This document shows positions 1 through 7,243 of a stretch of DNA of 10,177 bases, one piece after another. The notes under the pieces are model-generated. The model saw only the letters and a list, made by a program, of their open reading frames with translations. It was not told the DNA's origin and ran no database searches. The stretch spans positions 1 to 10,177 of the forward strand of contig JBDUDK010000094.1 of the NCBI GenBank assembly GCA_040002995.1, given 5' to 3'. Origin of the DNA: JBDUDK01 sp040002995. GTDB lineage: Bacteria > Actinomycetota > Acidimicrobiia > Acidimicrobiales > Ilumatobacteraceae. The position numbers and the translations under genes are program-made. Positions within the stretch are counted from its first letter, which is position 1, and each line of letters opens with the position of its first letter.

Positions 1-1357
1 GACCCACCACGATGACCGAGCGGCCCGAGTAGTCGACGCGCTTGCCGAGCAGGTTTTGGCGGAAGCGACCCTGCTTGCCCTTGAGCATGTCCGACAGCGA
101 CTTGAGCGGGCGGTTGCCCGGACCCGTAACCGGCCGGCCCCGACGCCCGTTGTCGAACAGCGCGTCGACGGCTTCCTGAAGCATGCGCTTCTCGTTGTTC
201 ACGATGATCTCGGGCGCGCCGAGATCGAGAAGGCGCTTCAGCCGGTTGTTGCGGTTGATCACCCGGCGGTAAAGGTCGTTCAGATCGCTCGTGGCGAAAC
301 GTCCGCCGTCGAGCTGGACCATCGGGCGCAGTTCCGGCGGGATCACCGGGACGACGTCGAGGATCATGGCCCGCGGGTCGTTGGCCCGGCGGCCATGCTC
401 GTCGCGCCGGTTAAATGCCGACACGATCTTCAGGCGCTTGATCGCCTTCTGCTTGCGCTGGGCCGACAGCGGCTTCTTGCCCTCGGCCGGATCGATGGCC
501 TCGCGCAGGCGGACCTCTTCGACATCGAAGTCGATGCGGTCGATCAGTTGCTTGATCGCATCGGCGCCCATGCCGCCTTCGAAGTAGTCGCTCCAGCGGT
601 CGCGGAGCTCGCGCCACAGCAGTTCGTCGTCGATGATCTTGCGGCTGTGAACGTCCTTGAACTCGTCGAGTGAACGCTGCACGAGCTCGAGCTCCTGCTC
701 GCCGCGCTCACGGATCGCGGCGACGTCGCGCTCGGCGGCGCGCTGGCGGTTCTTGAGGTCGGAGTCACGAGCGCCTTCGCTCTCGAGACGGGCGACCTCC
801 TCCTCGAGCTCCTTGAAGCGCCGGTCGATGGCGAGCTCTGTTTCCTTCTTGATCACGTCGAGCTCCTCGAGGATTTCGGCCTCGATGCTCGGGAGGTCGG
901 CGTGACGGCGCTCGACGTCGACCCAGGTGACCAAGTTGGCCGCGAAGTAGATGACCTTCTCGAGTTGCTTGGCCTTCAGCTCCTCGCGCGGCTCGATGCC
1001 GGCCAGCAGGTAGGCGAGCCACGAACGGGTGCCGCGGAGGTACCAGATATGCACGACCGGAGCGGCCAGCTCGATGTGACCCATCCGCTCGCGGCGCACC
1101 TTCGAGCGCGTGACTTCCACGCCGCAGCGCTCGCAGATGATGCCCTTGAAGCGCACGCGCTTGTACTTGCCGCAGTAGCACTCCCAGTCGCGGGTAGGTC
1201 CGAAGATCTTCTCGCAGAACAGCCCATCCTTTTCGGGCTTCAGGGTGCGGTAGTTGATGGTCTCGGGCTTCTTGACCTCACCGTTCGACCACGTGCGGAT
1301 GGCATCGGCTGTAGCGAGCCCGATGCGCAGCTGATCGAAGGTGTTGACGTCGAGCAT
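1..1357 (-). CDS. rpoC: DNA-directed RNA polymerase subunit beta' (N-terminal 452 residues, runs off the window)
   Basis: This is the N-terminal third of the largest RNA polymerase subunit, which forms the clamp and, further downstream, the catalytic magnesium site. Read from the ATG at 1357 the frame begins MLDVNTFDQLRIGLATADAI and is still open at base 1, where it reads KRVDYSGRSVIVVG, so there is no net frameshift. A zinc site is seen at Cys60, Cys62, Cys75 and Cys78 (ECYC...CERC). A charged coiled-coil stretch follows around residues 140-220 (clamp helices are expected near here). After it come the near-invariant 'PVIPPELRPMVQLDGG', 'NRNNRLKRL' and 'GPGNRPLKSLSDMLKGKQGRFRQ' segments. The catalytic NADFDGD motif would lie beyond the window. 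The start overlaps the rpoB stop by one base (TGATG), which implies translational coupling. Identity is very secure; only the 3' part is missing. Confidence 0.98.
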   Translation of the reverse strand, partial: MLDVNTFDQLRIGLATADAIRTWSNGEVKKPETINYRTLKPEKDGLFCEKIFGPTRDWECYCGKYKRVRFKGIICERCGVEVTRSKVRRERMGHIELAAPVVHIWYLRGTRSWLAYLLAGIEPREELKAKQLEKVIYFAANLVTWVDVERRHADLPSIEAEILEELDVIKKETELAIDRRFKELEEEVARLESEGARDSDLKNRQRAAERDVAAIRERGEQELELVQRSLDEFKDVHSRKIIDDELLWRELRDRWSDYFEGGMGADAIKQLIDRIDFDVEEVRLREAIDPAEGKKPLSAQRKQKAIKRLKIVSAFNRRDEHGRRANDPRAMILDVVPVIPPELRPMVQLDGGRFATSDLNDLYRRVINRNNRLKRLLDLGAPEIIVNNEKRMLQEAVDALFDNGRRGRPVTGPGNRPLKSLSDMLKGKQGRFRQNLLGKRVDYSGRSVIVVG

Positions 1358-4300
1358 CAGTAGTTCGTCCTCTCGCGGCGGCGTTCGTCTTCGTCATCGG
1401 AGCCTCGCTCCGGCCGGCTGATGTCGATACCGAGCTCCTCGGCCGTGCGGAACACGTCCTCGTCGAGCTCGCGCATCTGGATCTCGGCCCCGTCGGCGGC
1501 GAGTACCTCGACGTTCAAGCAGAGGGCCTGCATCTCCTTGATGAGCACCTTGAAGCTCTCGGGGATGCCCGGCTCAGGAATGTTCTCGCCCTTGACGATG
1601 GCCTCGTAGACCTTCACGCGGCCGAGCACGTCGTCGGACTTGATGGTGAGCAGCTCCTGCAGGCAGTAGGCGGAGCCGTAGGCCTCCAGAGCCCACACCT
1701 CCATCTCGCCGAAGCGCTGGCCACCGAACTGGGCCTTACCCCCGAGGGGCTGCTGCGTGATCATCGAGTACGGGCCCGTGGAGCGGGCGTGGATCTTGTC
1801 GTCGACCAAGTGGGCGAGCTTCAAGATGTACATGTAGCCCACCGTGATCGGCTGGTCGTAGACCTCACCAGTACGTCCGTTGAACAGCTCGGCCTTGCCG
1901 TCGGTCTTGAGTTGACGGACACCGTCGACCCCATCAGGGCGAAGGTTTTCAAAGATGTGCTGGATCGTGGGATGCCGGCCGGCCTGCTCCTCTTCGTCCC
2001 AGTGCGCGCCGTCGAACACCGGCGTCGCGATGAACGTGGAGGGCGGCGTGACCGGGCGGGTCTTGGTCTCGGTGCCCCGCACCGGGTCGGCGCCGACCAT
2101 TTCGCCGTTGTACGACCAGCCCCAGCGGGCCGCGTAGCCGAGATGAGCTTCGAGCACCTGGCCGACGTTCATCCGGCTCGGCACGCCGAGCGGGTTCAAG
2201 ATGATGTCGACGGCGGTGCCGTCGGCGAGGAAGGGCATGTCCTCCGAGGGGAGGATCTTGGAGATGACGCCCTTGTTCCCGTGGCGGCCGGCGAGCTTGT
2301 CGCCGACGCTGATCTTGCGCTTTTGCGCCACGTACACGCGGACCAGCTCGTTGACCCCGGGCGGGAGCTCGTCGCCGCTGTCGCGGCTGAAGCGGCGCAC
2401 GTCGATGACCTTGCCCGATTCACCGTGAGGAACCTTCAACGAGGTGTCGCGCACCTCGCGGGCCTTCTCGCCGAAGATCGCCCGCAGGAGCCGCTCCTCG
2501 GGGGTCAGCTCGGTCTCGCCCTTCGGTGTGACCTTGCCGACGAGGACATCGCCGGGCCCGACCTCGGCGCCGACGCGGATGATGCCCCGCTCGTCGAGGT
2601 CGCGGAGGATCTCCTCGGAGAGGTTCGGGATATCGCGCGTGATCTCCTCGGGGCCGAGCTTGGTGTCGCGGGCGTCGACCTCGTGCTCGTGGATGTGAAT
2701 CGAGGTGAGGACGTCGTCGCGCACGAGGCGCTCGTTCAAAATGATGGCGTCCTCGAAGTTGTAGCCCTCCCACGGCATCAGGGCCACGAGCAGGTTCTTG
2801 CCGAGCGCGAGCTCGCCGTGATCGGTGGAGGGGCCGTCGGCGAGAACGTCGCCCTTCTTCACCTTCTGGCCCTCGACCACACGCGGCTTCTGGTTGATGC
2901 AAGTGTCCTGGTTCGAGCGGCGGAACTTCGCCAGCCGGTAGCGGGTGGGCTTGCGGGCGCTGCCGTAGTCGACGGTGATCGAGTCACCGGTGACTTCGGT
3001 GACGAGACCGTCGGCGGTGGCCTGGACCATGTCGGCCGCGTCGCGGGCGGCGCGGGCCTCAATGCCGGTGCCGATGTAGGGGGCCTCGGCGCGCAGGAGC
3101 GGAACCGCTTGGCGCTGCATGTTGGCGCCCATGAGCGCCCGGTTCGCGTCGTCGTGCTCGAGAAACGGGATAAGGGCAGTGGCGACCGAAACGATCTGCT
3201 TTGGTGACACGTCCATGAAGTCGACCTCGACCGGCTTCACGTAGGAGATATCGGTGGTGGCACCGAAGAACACGTCGCGCTCGAGCTGCAACTTCAGGTC
3301 GGCGAGTGACGCCGCCTGCGGGCTGCGCCGCACGAGCACGCGGTCGTCCTTGAAGGAGCCGTCGGTATTCAGCGGGGCGTTGGCCTGGGCGACGACGTAC
3401 TCCTCTTCCTCGTCGGCGGCCATGTACTTGATCTGCGCCGTGACCTTGCCGTTCACGACCCTCCGGTACGGAGACTCGATGAATCCGAACTCGTTGACGC
3501 GGGCGTAGGTCGCGAGGGCACCGATGAGGCCGATGTTCGGGCCCTCAGGGGTTTCGATCGGGCACATGCGGCCGTAGTGGCTGAAGTGGACGTCGCGGAC
3601 CTCGAAGCCGGCGCGCTCGCGCGACAGGCCTCCGGGGCCGAGAGCCGACAGCCGGCGCCGGTGCGTTAGGCCCGACAGCGGGTTCACCTGGTCCATGAAC
3701 TGGGAGAGCTGGCTGGTGCCGAAGAACTCCTTGATCGCCGCGACCACCGGACGGATGTTGATGAGCGTCTGGGGCGTAATGGCCTCGACGTCCTGTGTGG
3801 TCATGCGCTCGCGAACGACGCGCTCCATACGGGAGAGGCCGATGCGTACCTGGTTCTGGATGAGCTCGCCGACGGAACGGATACGACGGTTCGCGAAGTG
3901 GTCCTGGTCGTCGAGGCGGTAACCCGGTTCGTGCTTGGCCAGGTGCAGCAGGTAGCTGATCGCCGCGAGCACCTCACAGCGGCTCAGCACATCCTGGTCG
4001 GCGGTCGGCAGATCGAGCTGGTCGTCGCTGAGCCCGAACAGCTCCTTCAGCCGTGCGACCTCAGGACCGAGCTTGCGGTTCAGCTTGTAGCGACCGACTC
4101 GCGACAGGTCATAGCGCCGGTTCTCGAAGAAGGCGTTGCGGAAATAGCCGCGCGCGGCATCGGGTGTGGGCGGCTCGCCGGGACGGGCGCGCTTGTAGAT
4201 CTCGATGAGGGCCTCTTCTTGGGTGGACGCGAGGTGACGGTCCTTGTCCCACTGGCCTTCGAGGAAATCGAAGTGGTTGACGAAGCGCTCGAGGAAGCCG

Positions 4301-4950
4301 GGCGCGTTCTCGTCGTCGTAGCCGAGGGCGCGCAGCAAGATGAATATCGACAGGCGGCGCTTGCGGGCCACGCGGGCGCCGCACGTGACGTCCTTACCGG
4401 GCTTCTGCTCGACGTCGAACTCGATCCACTCGCCGCGGTACGGGTGCACCGTGCCGGTTACGAGTTGGTGCTTCGAAAGGTTGCGGAGCCGGAAGCGCTC
4501 GCCGGGCTGGAAGATGACGCCAGGCGAACGTACGAGCTGGCTCACCACGACACGCTCGGTGCCGTTGATGATGAACGTGCCCTTGTCGGTCATCATCGGG
4601 AAGTCGCCCATGAAGACCGTCTGCTCCTTGATCTCGCCGGTGCTGCGGTTCGCGAACCGAGCACGCACGAAGATCGGTGCGGAGTAGGTCATGTCCTTTT
4701 CCTTGCACTCCTCGACCGAGAATTTCGGTTCGGGGCGCAGGTCCTCATCGTCGGGATCGAACTCGAGCTCGAGCTGAAGCGTTTCGGTGAAGTCCTTGAT
4801 CGGGCTGATGTCGCGGAAGGTCTCCGCGAGGCCCTGCTTCAGGAACCACTCGAACGAATCGCGTTGGATCGAGATCAGGTCGGGGACGTCGAGGGGCTCG
4901 ACGAGATTGGCAAACGAATAGCGCTCACGGGGAACGGACCGAGCCGGCAA
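1357..4950 (-). CDS. rpoB: DNA-directed RNA polymerase subunit beta
   Basis: This 1197-residue protein is full length for an actinobacterial beta subunit, which forms one pincer of RNA polymerase and the rifampicin pocket. The start is a TTG at 4950, 6 nt downstream of a GAGGAG ribosome site (4957-4962); the protein then reads YSFANLVEPLDVPDL, the usual beginning. Family blocks appear in order: the protrusion/lobe region with 'GTERVVVSQLVRSPGV'; the rifampicin region 'SQLSQFMDQ...LTHRRRLSALGPGGL' at about residues 411-441; 'GRMCPIETPEGPNIGLIG'; 'GHN'-type core residues in 'KLAGRHGNKGVIS'; and the C-terminal clamp segment 'YGSAYCLQELLTIKSDD'. The main resistance positions are wild type: Asp420, His430 and Ser435, equivalent to E. 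coli 516, 526 and 531. The tail ends in a short charged stretch (GSDDEDERRRERTNY). It is transcribed from promoters at 5046-5138 and coupled to rpoC. Confidence 0.98.
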   Translation of the reverse strand: MPARSVPRERYSFANLVEPLDVPDLISIQRDSFEWFLKQGLAETFRDISPIKDFTETLQLELEFDPDDEDLRPEPKFSVEECKEKDMTYSAPIFVRARFANRSTGEIKEQTVFMGDFPMMTDKGTFIINGTERVVVSQLVRSPGVIFQPGERFRLRNLSKHQLVTGTVHPYRGEWIEFDVEQKPGKDVTCGARVARKRRLSIFILLRALGYDDENAPGFLERFVNHFDFLEGQWDKDRHLASTQEEALIEIYKRARPGEPPTPDAARGYFRNAFFENRRYDLSRVGRYKLNRKLGPEVARLKELFGLSDDQLDLPTADQDVLSRCEVLAAISYLLHLAKHEPGYRLDDQDHFANRRIRSVGELIQNQVRIGLSRMERVVRERMTTQDVEAITPQTLINIRPVVAAIKEFFGTSQLSQFMDQVNPLSGLTHRRRLSALGPGGLSRERAGFEVRDVHFSHYGRMCPIETPEGPNIGLIGALATYARVNEFGFIESPYRRVVNGKVTAQIKYMAADEEEEYVVAQANAPLNTDGSFKDDRVLVRRSPQAASLADLKLQLERDVFFGATTDISYVKPVEVDFMDVSPKQIVSVATALIPFLEHDDANRALMGANMQRQAVPLLRAEAPYIGTGIEARAARDAADMVQATADGLVTEVTGDSITVDYGSARKPTRYRLAKFRRSNQDTCINQKPRVVEGQKVKKGDVLADGPSTDHGELALGKNLLVALMPWEGYNFEDAIILNERLVRDDVLTSIHIHEHEVDARDTKLGPEEITRDIPNLSEEILRDLDERGIIRVGAEVGPGDVLVGKVTPKGETELTPEERLLRAIFGEKAREVRDTSLKVPHGESGKVIDVRRFSRDSGDELPPGVNELVRVYVAQKRKISVGDKLAGRHGNKGVISKILPSEDMPFLADGTAVDIILNPLGVPSRMNVGQVLEAHLGYAARWGWSYNGEMVGADPVRGTETKTRPVTPPSTFIATPVFDGAHWDEEEQAGRHPTIQHIFENLRPDGVDGVRQLKTDGKAELFNGRTGEVYDQPITVGYMYILKLAHLVDDKIHARSTGPYSMITQQPLGGKAQFGGQRFGEMEVWALEAYGSAYCLQELLTIKSDDVLGRVKVYEAIVKGENIPEPGIPESFKVLIKEMQALCLNVEVLAADGAEIQMRELDEDVFRTAEELGIDISRPERGSDDEDERRRERTNY

Positions 4951-5045
4951 CGGTTACTCCTCGGGGGGCAGATGGCCAGAGTGCCGGGGCGCGCGAAAGC
5001 CCAAGAAAACGAGGGGCGAAAACGGGCGGCGCACGGCAATCGGGG

Positions 5046-5074
5046 ATGCTACCCGTTAGGGCGCAACGTATCAA
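5046..5074 (-). promoter_or_regulatory. Proximal rpoB promoter (TTGATA - 17 nt - TAGCAT)
   Basis: On the minus strand a -35 box TTGATA (5069-5074) is separated by exactly 17 nt from a -10 box TAGCAT (5046-5051). Both fit the housekeeping sigma consensus well, and the -10 has the TAnnnT form usual in actinobacteria. Transcription would start near 5039, giving an rpoB leader of roughly 90 nt. This is inference from sequence only; no start site has been measured. Confidence 0.6.
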
Positions 5075-5109
5075 CCCGCTCCGACAAGTTCTGCCGGGCA
5101 GATCCACGC

Positions 5110-5138
5110 AGGGTATTGATGTGACGGCGGGCCGTCAA
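5110..5138 (-). promoter_or_regulatory. Distal rpoB promoter (TTGACG - 17 nt - TACCCT)
   Basis: A -35 box TTGACG (5133-5138) and a -10 box TACCCT (5110-5115) are 17 nt apart, 64 nt upstream of the proximal promoter and in the same orientation. The predicted start is near 5103. A perfect inverted repeat gacggc-gg-gccgtc (5123-5136) overlaps the 3' part of the -35 box and the adjacent spacer, so an operator here is possible. Together the two promoters would let rpoBC be expressed independently of the upstream ribosomal protein genes. Confidence 0.55.
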
Positions 5139-5202
5139 GCACCAGGGTAAGGCCGACCGCGAATCGTCACATGGGAACCGTCATATGGCGGGCCGCCACC
5201 CG

Positions 5203-5583
5203 TTAGCGGATTTCGACGCTGGCGCCGGCGGCCTCGAGCTCGGCTTTGGCCTTCTCCGAGTCGGCCTTGTTGGCCTTCTCGAGTACGGGCTTGGGCGCCC
5301 CGTCCACGAGGTCCTTGGCCTCCTTCAGGCCGAGCTTGGTGATTTCGCGCACGACTTTGATCACCTGGATCTTCTGCGCGCCGGCGCCGAGCAGGACCAC
5401 GTCGAACTCGTCTTTTTCCTCCTCGACCTCTGCGGGGGCGGCGCCCCCGGCCCCGGCGGCGGGAGCGGCGGCGGCAGGGGCGGCGGCGGTGACGCCGAAC
5501 TTGTCTTCGAACTCCTTCAGCAGCTCGCTGAGCTCGAGCACCGTCATGGACGCGATGGCGTCGAGGATGTCGTTCTTGGTCAT
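5203..5583 (-). CDS. rplL: 50S ribosomal protein L7/L12
   Basis: This 126-residue protein is the flexible stalk protein that binds L10 as dimers and recruits and stimulates translational GTPases such as EF-Tu and EF-G. The N-terminal dimerisation domain is residues 1-30 (MTKNDILDAIASMTVLELSE). It is followed by an Ala/Pro/Gly hinge at about residues 33-52, then the globular C-terminal domain with the hallmark 'IQVIKVVREITKLGLKEAKDLVDGAPK'. The length is normal. The ATG at 5583 overlaps the rplJ stop by 4 nt (ATGA), and a GAGGAG site lies inside the end of rplJ, so translation is probably coupled to L10. After the stop comes a 252-nt gap with a GC-rich inverted repeat but no U-rich terminator, so read-through into rpoB is likely in addition to the rpoB promoters. 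Confidence 0.97.
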   Translation of the reverse strand: MTKNDILDAIASMTVLELSELLKEFEDKFGVTAAAPAAAAPAAGAGGAAPAEVEEEKDEFDVVLLGAGAQKIQVIKVVREITKLGLKEAKDLVDGAPKPVLEKANKADSEKAKAELEAAGASVEIR

Positions 5584-6269
5584 GATGTTTGCTCCTCGGC
5601 CGCAGCCGGTTCAGTGGGTTCAGTGATTTCAGTGGTTTCGGTTGTTTCGACGGTTTCGGTTGTTTCGACGGCTTCAGGCGTGTCGGCGGTCTCGGCGGCG
5701 GGAGCCTCAGGTGGCTGCTCCTCCGCGACCGGCTCCTCCGCAACGGGCCCGCCGCGGGCATCGATCAGAGCCTTCAGGCCGTAGGCGAAGTTACGCGGGA
5801 GGGCCTGGAGCAGGCCGGCGAACTGAGCGATGGGGGCCTGGAAAGCGCCGGCCAGCTGGGCCAGGAGTACGTCGCGCGGCGGTAGCTCGGCGAGGGCCAC
5901 AAGGTCGTCGGCCGAGAGAACCTTGACGCCGAGCACGCCGCCTTTCAGGACGAGTGTCGGGTGGGTGCGTGCGAAATCCCGCAGCGCCTTGGCCACCGCC
6001 GCGGCATCACCGTCGACGAATGCAATCGCGGTGGGTCCCTTGAGGAGCCCGTCGATGTCGGTGATGCCCTCGGCGTGGGCCGCGAATCGCACCAGCGTGT
6101 TCTTGTAGATCTTGTAGTCGCCGCCCGCGGGCCGCAGGGCGCGCCGCAGCTCGGCCAGCTGCTTGACGTTCATTCCGCGATACTCGGTGAGCAGGGCCGC
6201 GCTCGACGACGTGAGGCGTTCGCGCACTTCGTCGACGACGGCGACCTTCTCCGGACGGGGATTGTCCAT
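5580..6269 (-). CDS. rplJ: 50S ribosomal protein L10 with an acidic Thr/Glu-rich C-terminal extension
   Basis: L10 anchors the L7/L12 dimers to 23S rRNA at the base of the stalk and, in many bacteria, represses its own mRNA. I chose the ATG at 6269 (MDNPRPEKVAVVDEVRERL) because a strong AAGGAGG-type site lies just upstream and the family begins like this; a longer frame from 6383 would run through the attenuator. Recognisable segments are 'LLTEYRGMNVKQLAELRRALR', 'YKIYKNTLVRFAA', and 'KGPTAIAF', then the long L12-binding helix region 'LLAQLAGAFQAPIAQFAGLLQALPRNFAYGLKALID' (about residues 136-171). The core ends near residue 172. Residues 173-229 are a Glu/Thr/Pro/Ala-rich tail, apparently disordered, which makes the protein (229 residues) about 50 residues longer than a typical L10. 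The tail is partly encoded by an 18-bp tandem repeat. It overlaps rplL by 4 nt. Confidence 0.96.
   Translation of the reverse strand: MDNPRPEKVAVVDEVRERLTSSSAALLTEYRGMNVKQLAELRRALRPAGGDYKIYKNTLVRFAAHAEGITDIDGLLKGPTAIAFVDGDAAAVAKALRDFARTHPTLVLKGGVLGVKVLSADDLVALAELPPRDVLLAQLAGAFQAPIAQFAGLLQALPRNFAYGLKALIDARGGPVAEEPVAEEQPPEAPAAETADTPEAVETTETVETTETTEITEPTEPAAAEEQTS
5635..5670 (-). repeat. 18-bp perfect tandem duplication in the 3' end of rplJ
   Basis: Two identical adjacent 18-bp units (plus strand gtttcggttgtttcgacg) lie at 5635-5652 and 5653-5670. They encode the repeated VETTET-type residues of the L10 tail. Degenerate copies extend on both sides, over roughly 5605-5680. Because the unit is a multiple of three, copy-number change would lengthen or shorten the tail without a frameshift. 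Confidence 0.85.
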
Positions 6270-6296
6270 CTGCGCTTCCTCCCTCCTTCGGGAATC

Positions 6297-6329
6297 AAAA
6301 GGACGTTCGCGCGCCGCGCACGAACGTCC
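6297..6329 (-). terminator. Intrinsic terminator / attenuator in the rplJ leader
   Basis: On the minus strand the arms GGACGTTCG (6321-6329) and CGAACGTCC (6301-6309) pair perfectly. The stem can be extended inward to 13 bp with one G-U pair and a CGG loop, and it is followed at once by TTTT (6297-6300). It sits only about 28 nt upstream of the rplJ ATG and just before its ribosome site, so it is placed to stop transcription between rplA and rplJ. The position, downstream of an L10-leader-like fold, suggests regulated attenuation rather than a plain operon end. Confidence 0.8.
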
Positions 6330-6378
6330 AGGTGAGGAAGTTCGCCTCGTCCGGCGGGCGGATGCCCATTGGCCCGAA

Positions 6379-6427
6379 GGCACCGGAGGTCTGCGGCGAG
6401 CAGATCAGTTGTACGTCGCAGGGTACC
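6379..6427 (-). ncRNA. L10-leader-like cis-regulatory RNA upstream of rplJ
   Basis: The rplA-rplJ gap (6270-6478) contains a fold of the kind described for bacterial L10 leaders. An outer stem GGTACC (6422-6427) pairs with GGTGCC (6379-6384, one G-U pair). An inner stem CTGCG (6417-6421) pairs with CGCAG (6391-6395). The one-sided ACCTCC (6385-6390) between the stems on the 3' side is like the bulged L10-binding element. It lies about 50 nt upstream of the terminator hairpin at 6297-6329. In known cases free L10, alone or with L7/L12, binds such a leader and lowers rplJ-rplL expression. The pairing is seen directly; the family assignment is inference, because I cannot run a covariance model. 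Confidence 0.6.
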
Positions 6428-6478
6428 GGCGCCGGTGAGACGTGATCAAAACCGATCCCCTGGGCGTCGAATCGGCGC

Positions 6479-7183
6479 CTAGTCGGCGTCGCCACCCCGA
6501 AGGCGGTTGGTGTCGACCTTGACGCCCGGCCCCATGGTCGAGGCCACGGTGATCTTCTTCATGTACTTGCCCTTCGAAGACGCCGGCTTGGCTCTGGCCA
6601 GCTCGTCGACCACGCTGCGGAAGTTGGCCTCGAGGGCCTCGCGGCTGAAGCTGGCCTTGCCGATCGGCACATGGATGTTGCCATGGCGATCGGTTCGGTA
6701 CTCGACCTTGCCGCCCTTGAACTCGGTGACCGCCCTGGCCACGTCGGTGGTGACCGTGCCCGTCTTGGGGTTGGGCATCAGCCCCCGTGGACCGAGCACC
6801 CGACCCAGACGGCCGACCATCGGCATGAGGTCGGGCGTCGCGATCGCGATGTCGAAGTCGAGCATGCCCTTTTCGATGTCGGCGGCGAGATCGTCGGTGC
6901 CCACGATGTCGGCGCCGGCATCGCGCGCCGCCTGAGCGGCCTCGCCGGCCGCGAAGACCGCGACCCTGACGTCCTTGCCGGTGCCGGACGGCAGCGCGAC
7001 GGTTCCCCGCACGATCTGGTCGGCCTTGCGCGGATCGACACCGAGGCGGACCGCCAGCTCGACCGACTCGTCGAACTTGGCGCTCGAGATCGTCTTGACG
7101 AGGTCGAGCGCCTCAGTGGGGGTGAACAGCTGGTTGCGGTCGAAGCGCTTCATCGCATCGACGTACTTCTTACCTGGCGCCAT
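6479..7183 (-). CDS. rplA: 50S ribosomal protein L1
   Basis: L1 forms the mobile stalk on the E-site side of the large subunit, binds 23S rRNA directly, and in many bacteria also represses the L11-L1 mRNA. The 234-residue length is normal. The ATG at 7183 has a GAGGGAG site upstream. Domain I contains 'FDESVELAVRLGVDPRKADQ', 'RGTVALPSGTGKDVRVAVFA' and, returning at the C-terminus, 'TVASTMGPGVKVD'. Domain II includes 'DFDIAIATPDLMPMVGRLGRVLGPRGLMPNPK', the best-known L1 signature. The gene follows rplK after a 60-nt gap with no convincing terminator, so the two are probably co-transcribed. Downstream is the L10 leader and attenuator. Confidence 0.97.
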   Translation of the reverse strand: MAPGKKYVDAMKRFDRNQLFTPTEALDLVKTISSAKFDESVELAVRLGVDPRKADQIVRGTVALPSGTGKDVRVAVFAAGEAAQAARDAGADIVGTDDLAADIEKGMLDFDIAIATPDLMPMVGRLGRVLGPRGLMPNPKTGTVTTDVARAVTEFKGGKVEYRTDRHGNIHVPIGKASFSREALEANFRSVVDELARAKPASSKGKYMKKITVASTMGPGVKVDTNRLRGGDAD

Positions 7184-7243
7184 GTTGGCTCCCTCGTTGG
7201 TCAGCGGCGCGGGCGAGGTGATCCCGACACCGGATGTTTTTGG

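Noticed and set aside
1789..3207. Long 472-codon open frame on the plus strand, antisense to rpoB
   Set aside because: It lies wholly inside rpoB, its product looks like a compositional shadow (rich in V, D, L, A, G), and no domain is recognisable. Long antisense frames are expected in high-GC coding DNA.
3640..3720. Rifampicin-resistance substitutions in rpoB
   Set aside because: The positions equivalent to E. coli Asp516, His526 and Ser531 are the wild-type residues (Asp420, His430, Ser435), so no resistance can be claimed.
3898..5124. 408-codon plus-strand frame across the rpoB start and the intergenic promoters
   Set aside because: It is antisense to rpoB with the same shadow composition, and the rpoB assignment is certain.
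5186..5198. GC-rich inverted repeat right after rplL as a transcription terminator
   Set aside because: The loop is too small for the full stem and no T-run follows, so it is reported only as a possible protein or processing site.
6270..6383. Upstream start for rplJ, adding 38 residues
   Set aside because: The added residues read like non-coding leader, and the ATG at 6269 has a strong ribosome site and matches the family's N-terminus.
6295..6495. 66-codon minus-strand frame through the L10 leader, as a possible leader peptide
   Set aside because: It overlaps the end of rplA and runs through the regulatory hairpins. It has no obvious start signal or stall motif, and the RNA structure explains the region better.
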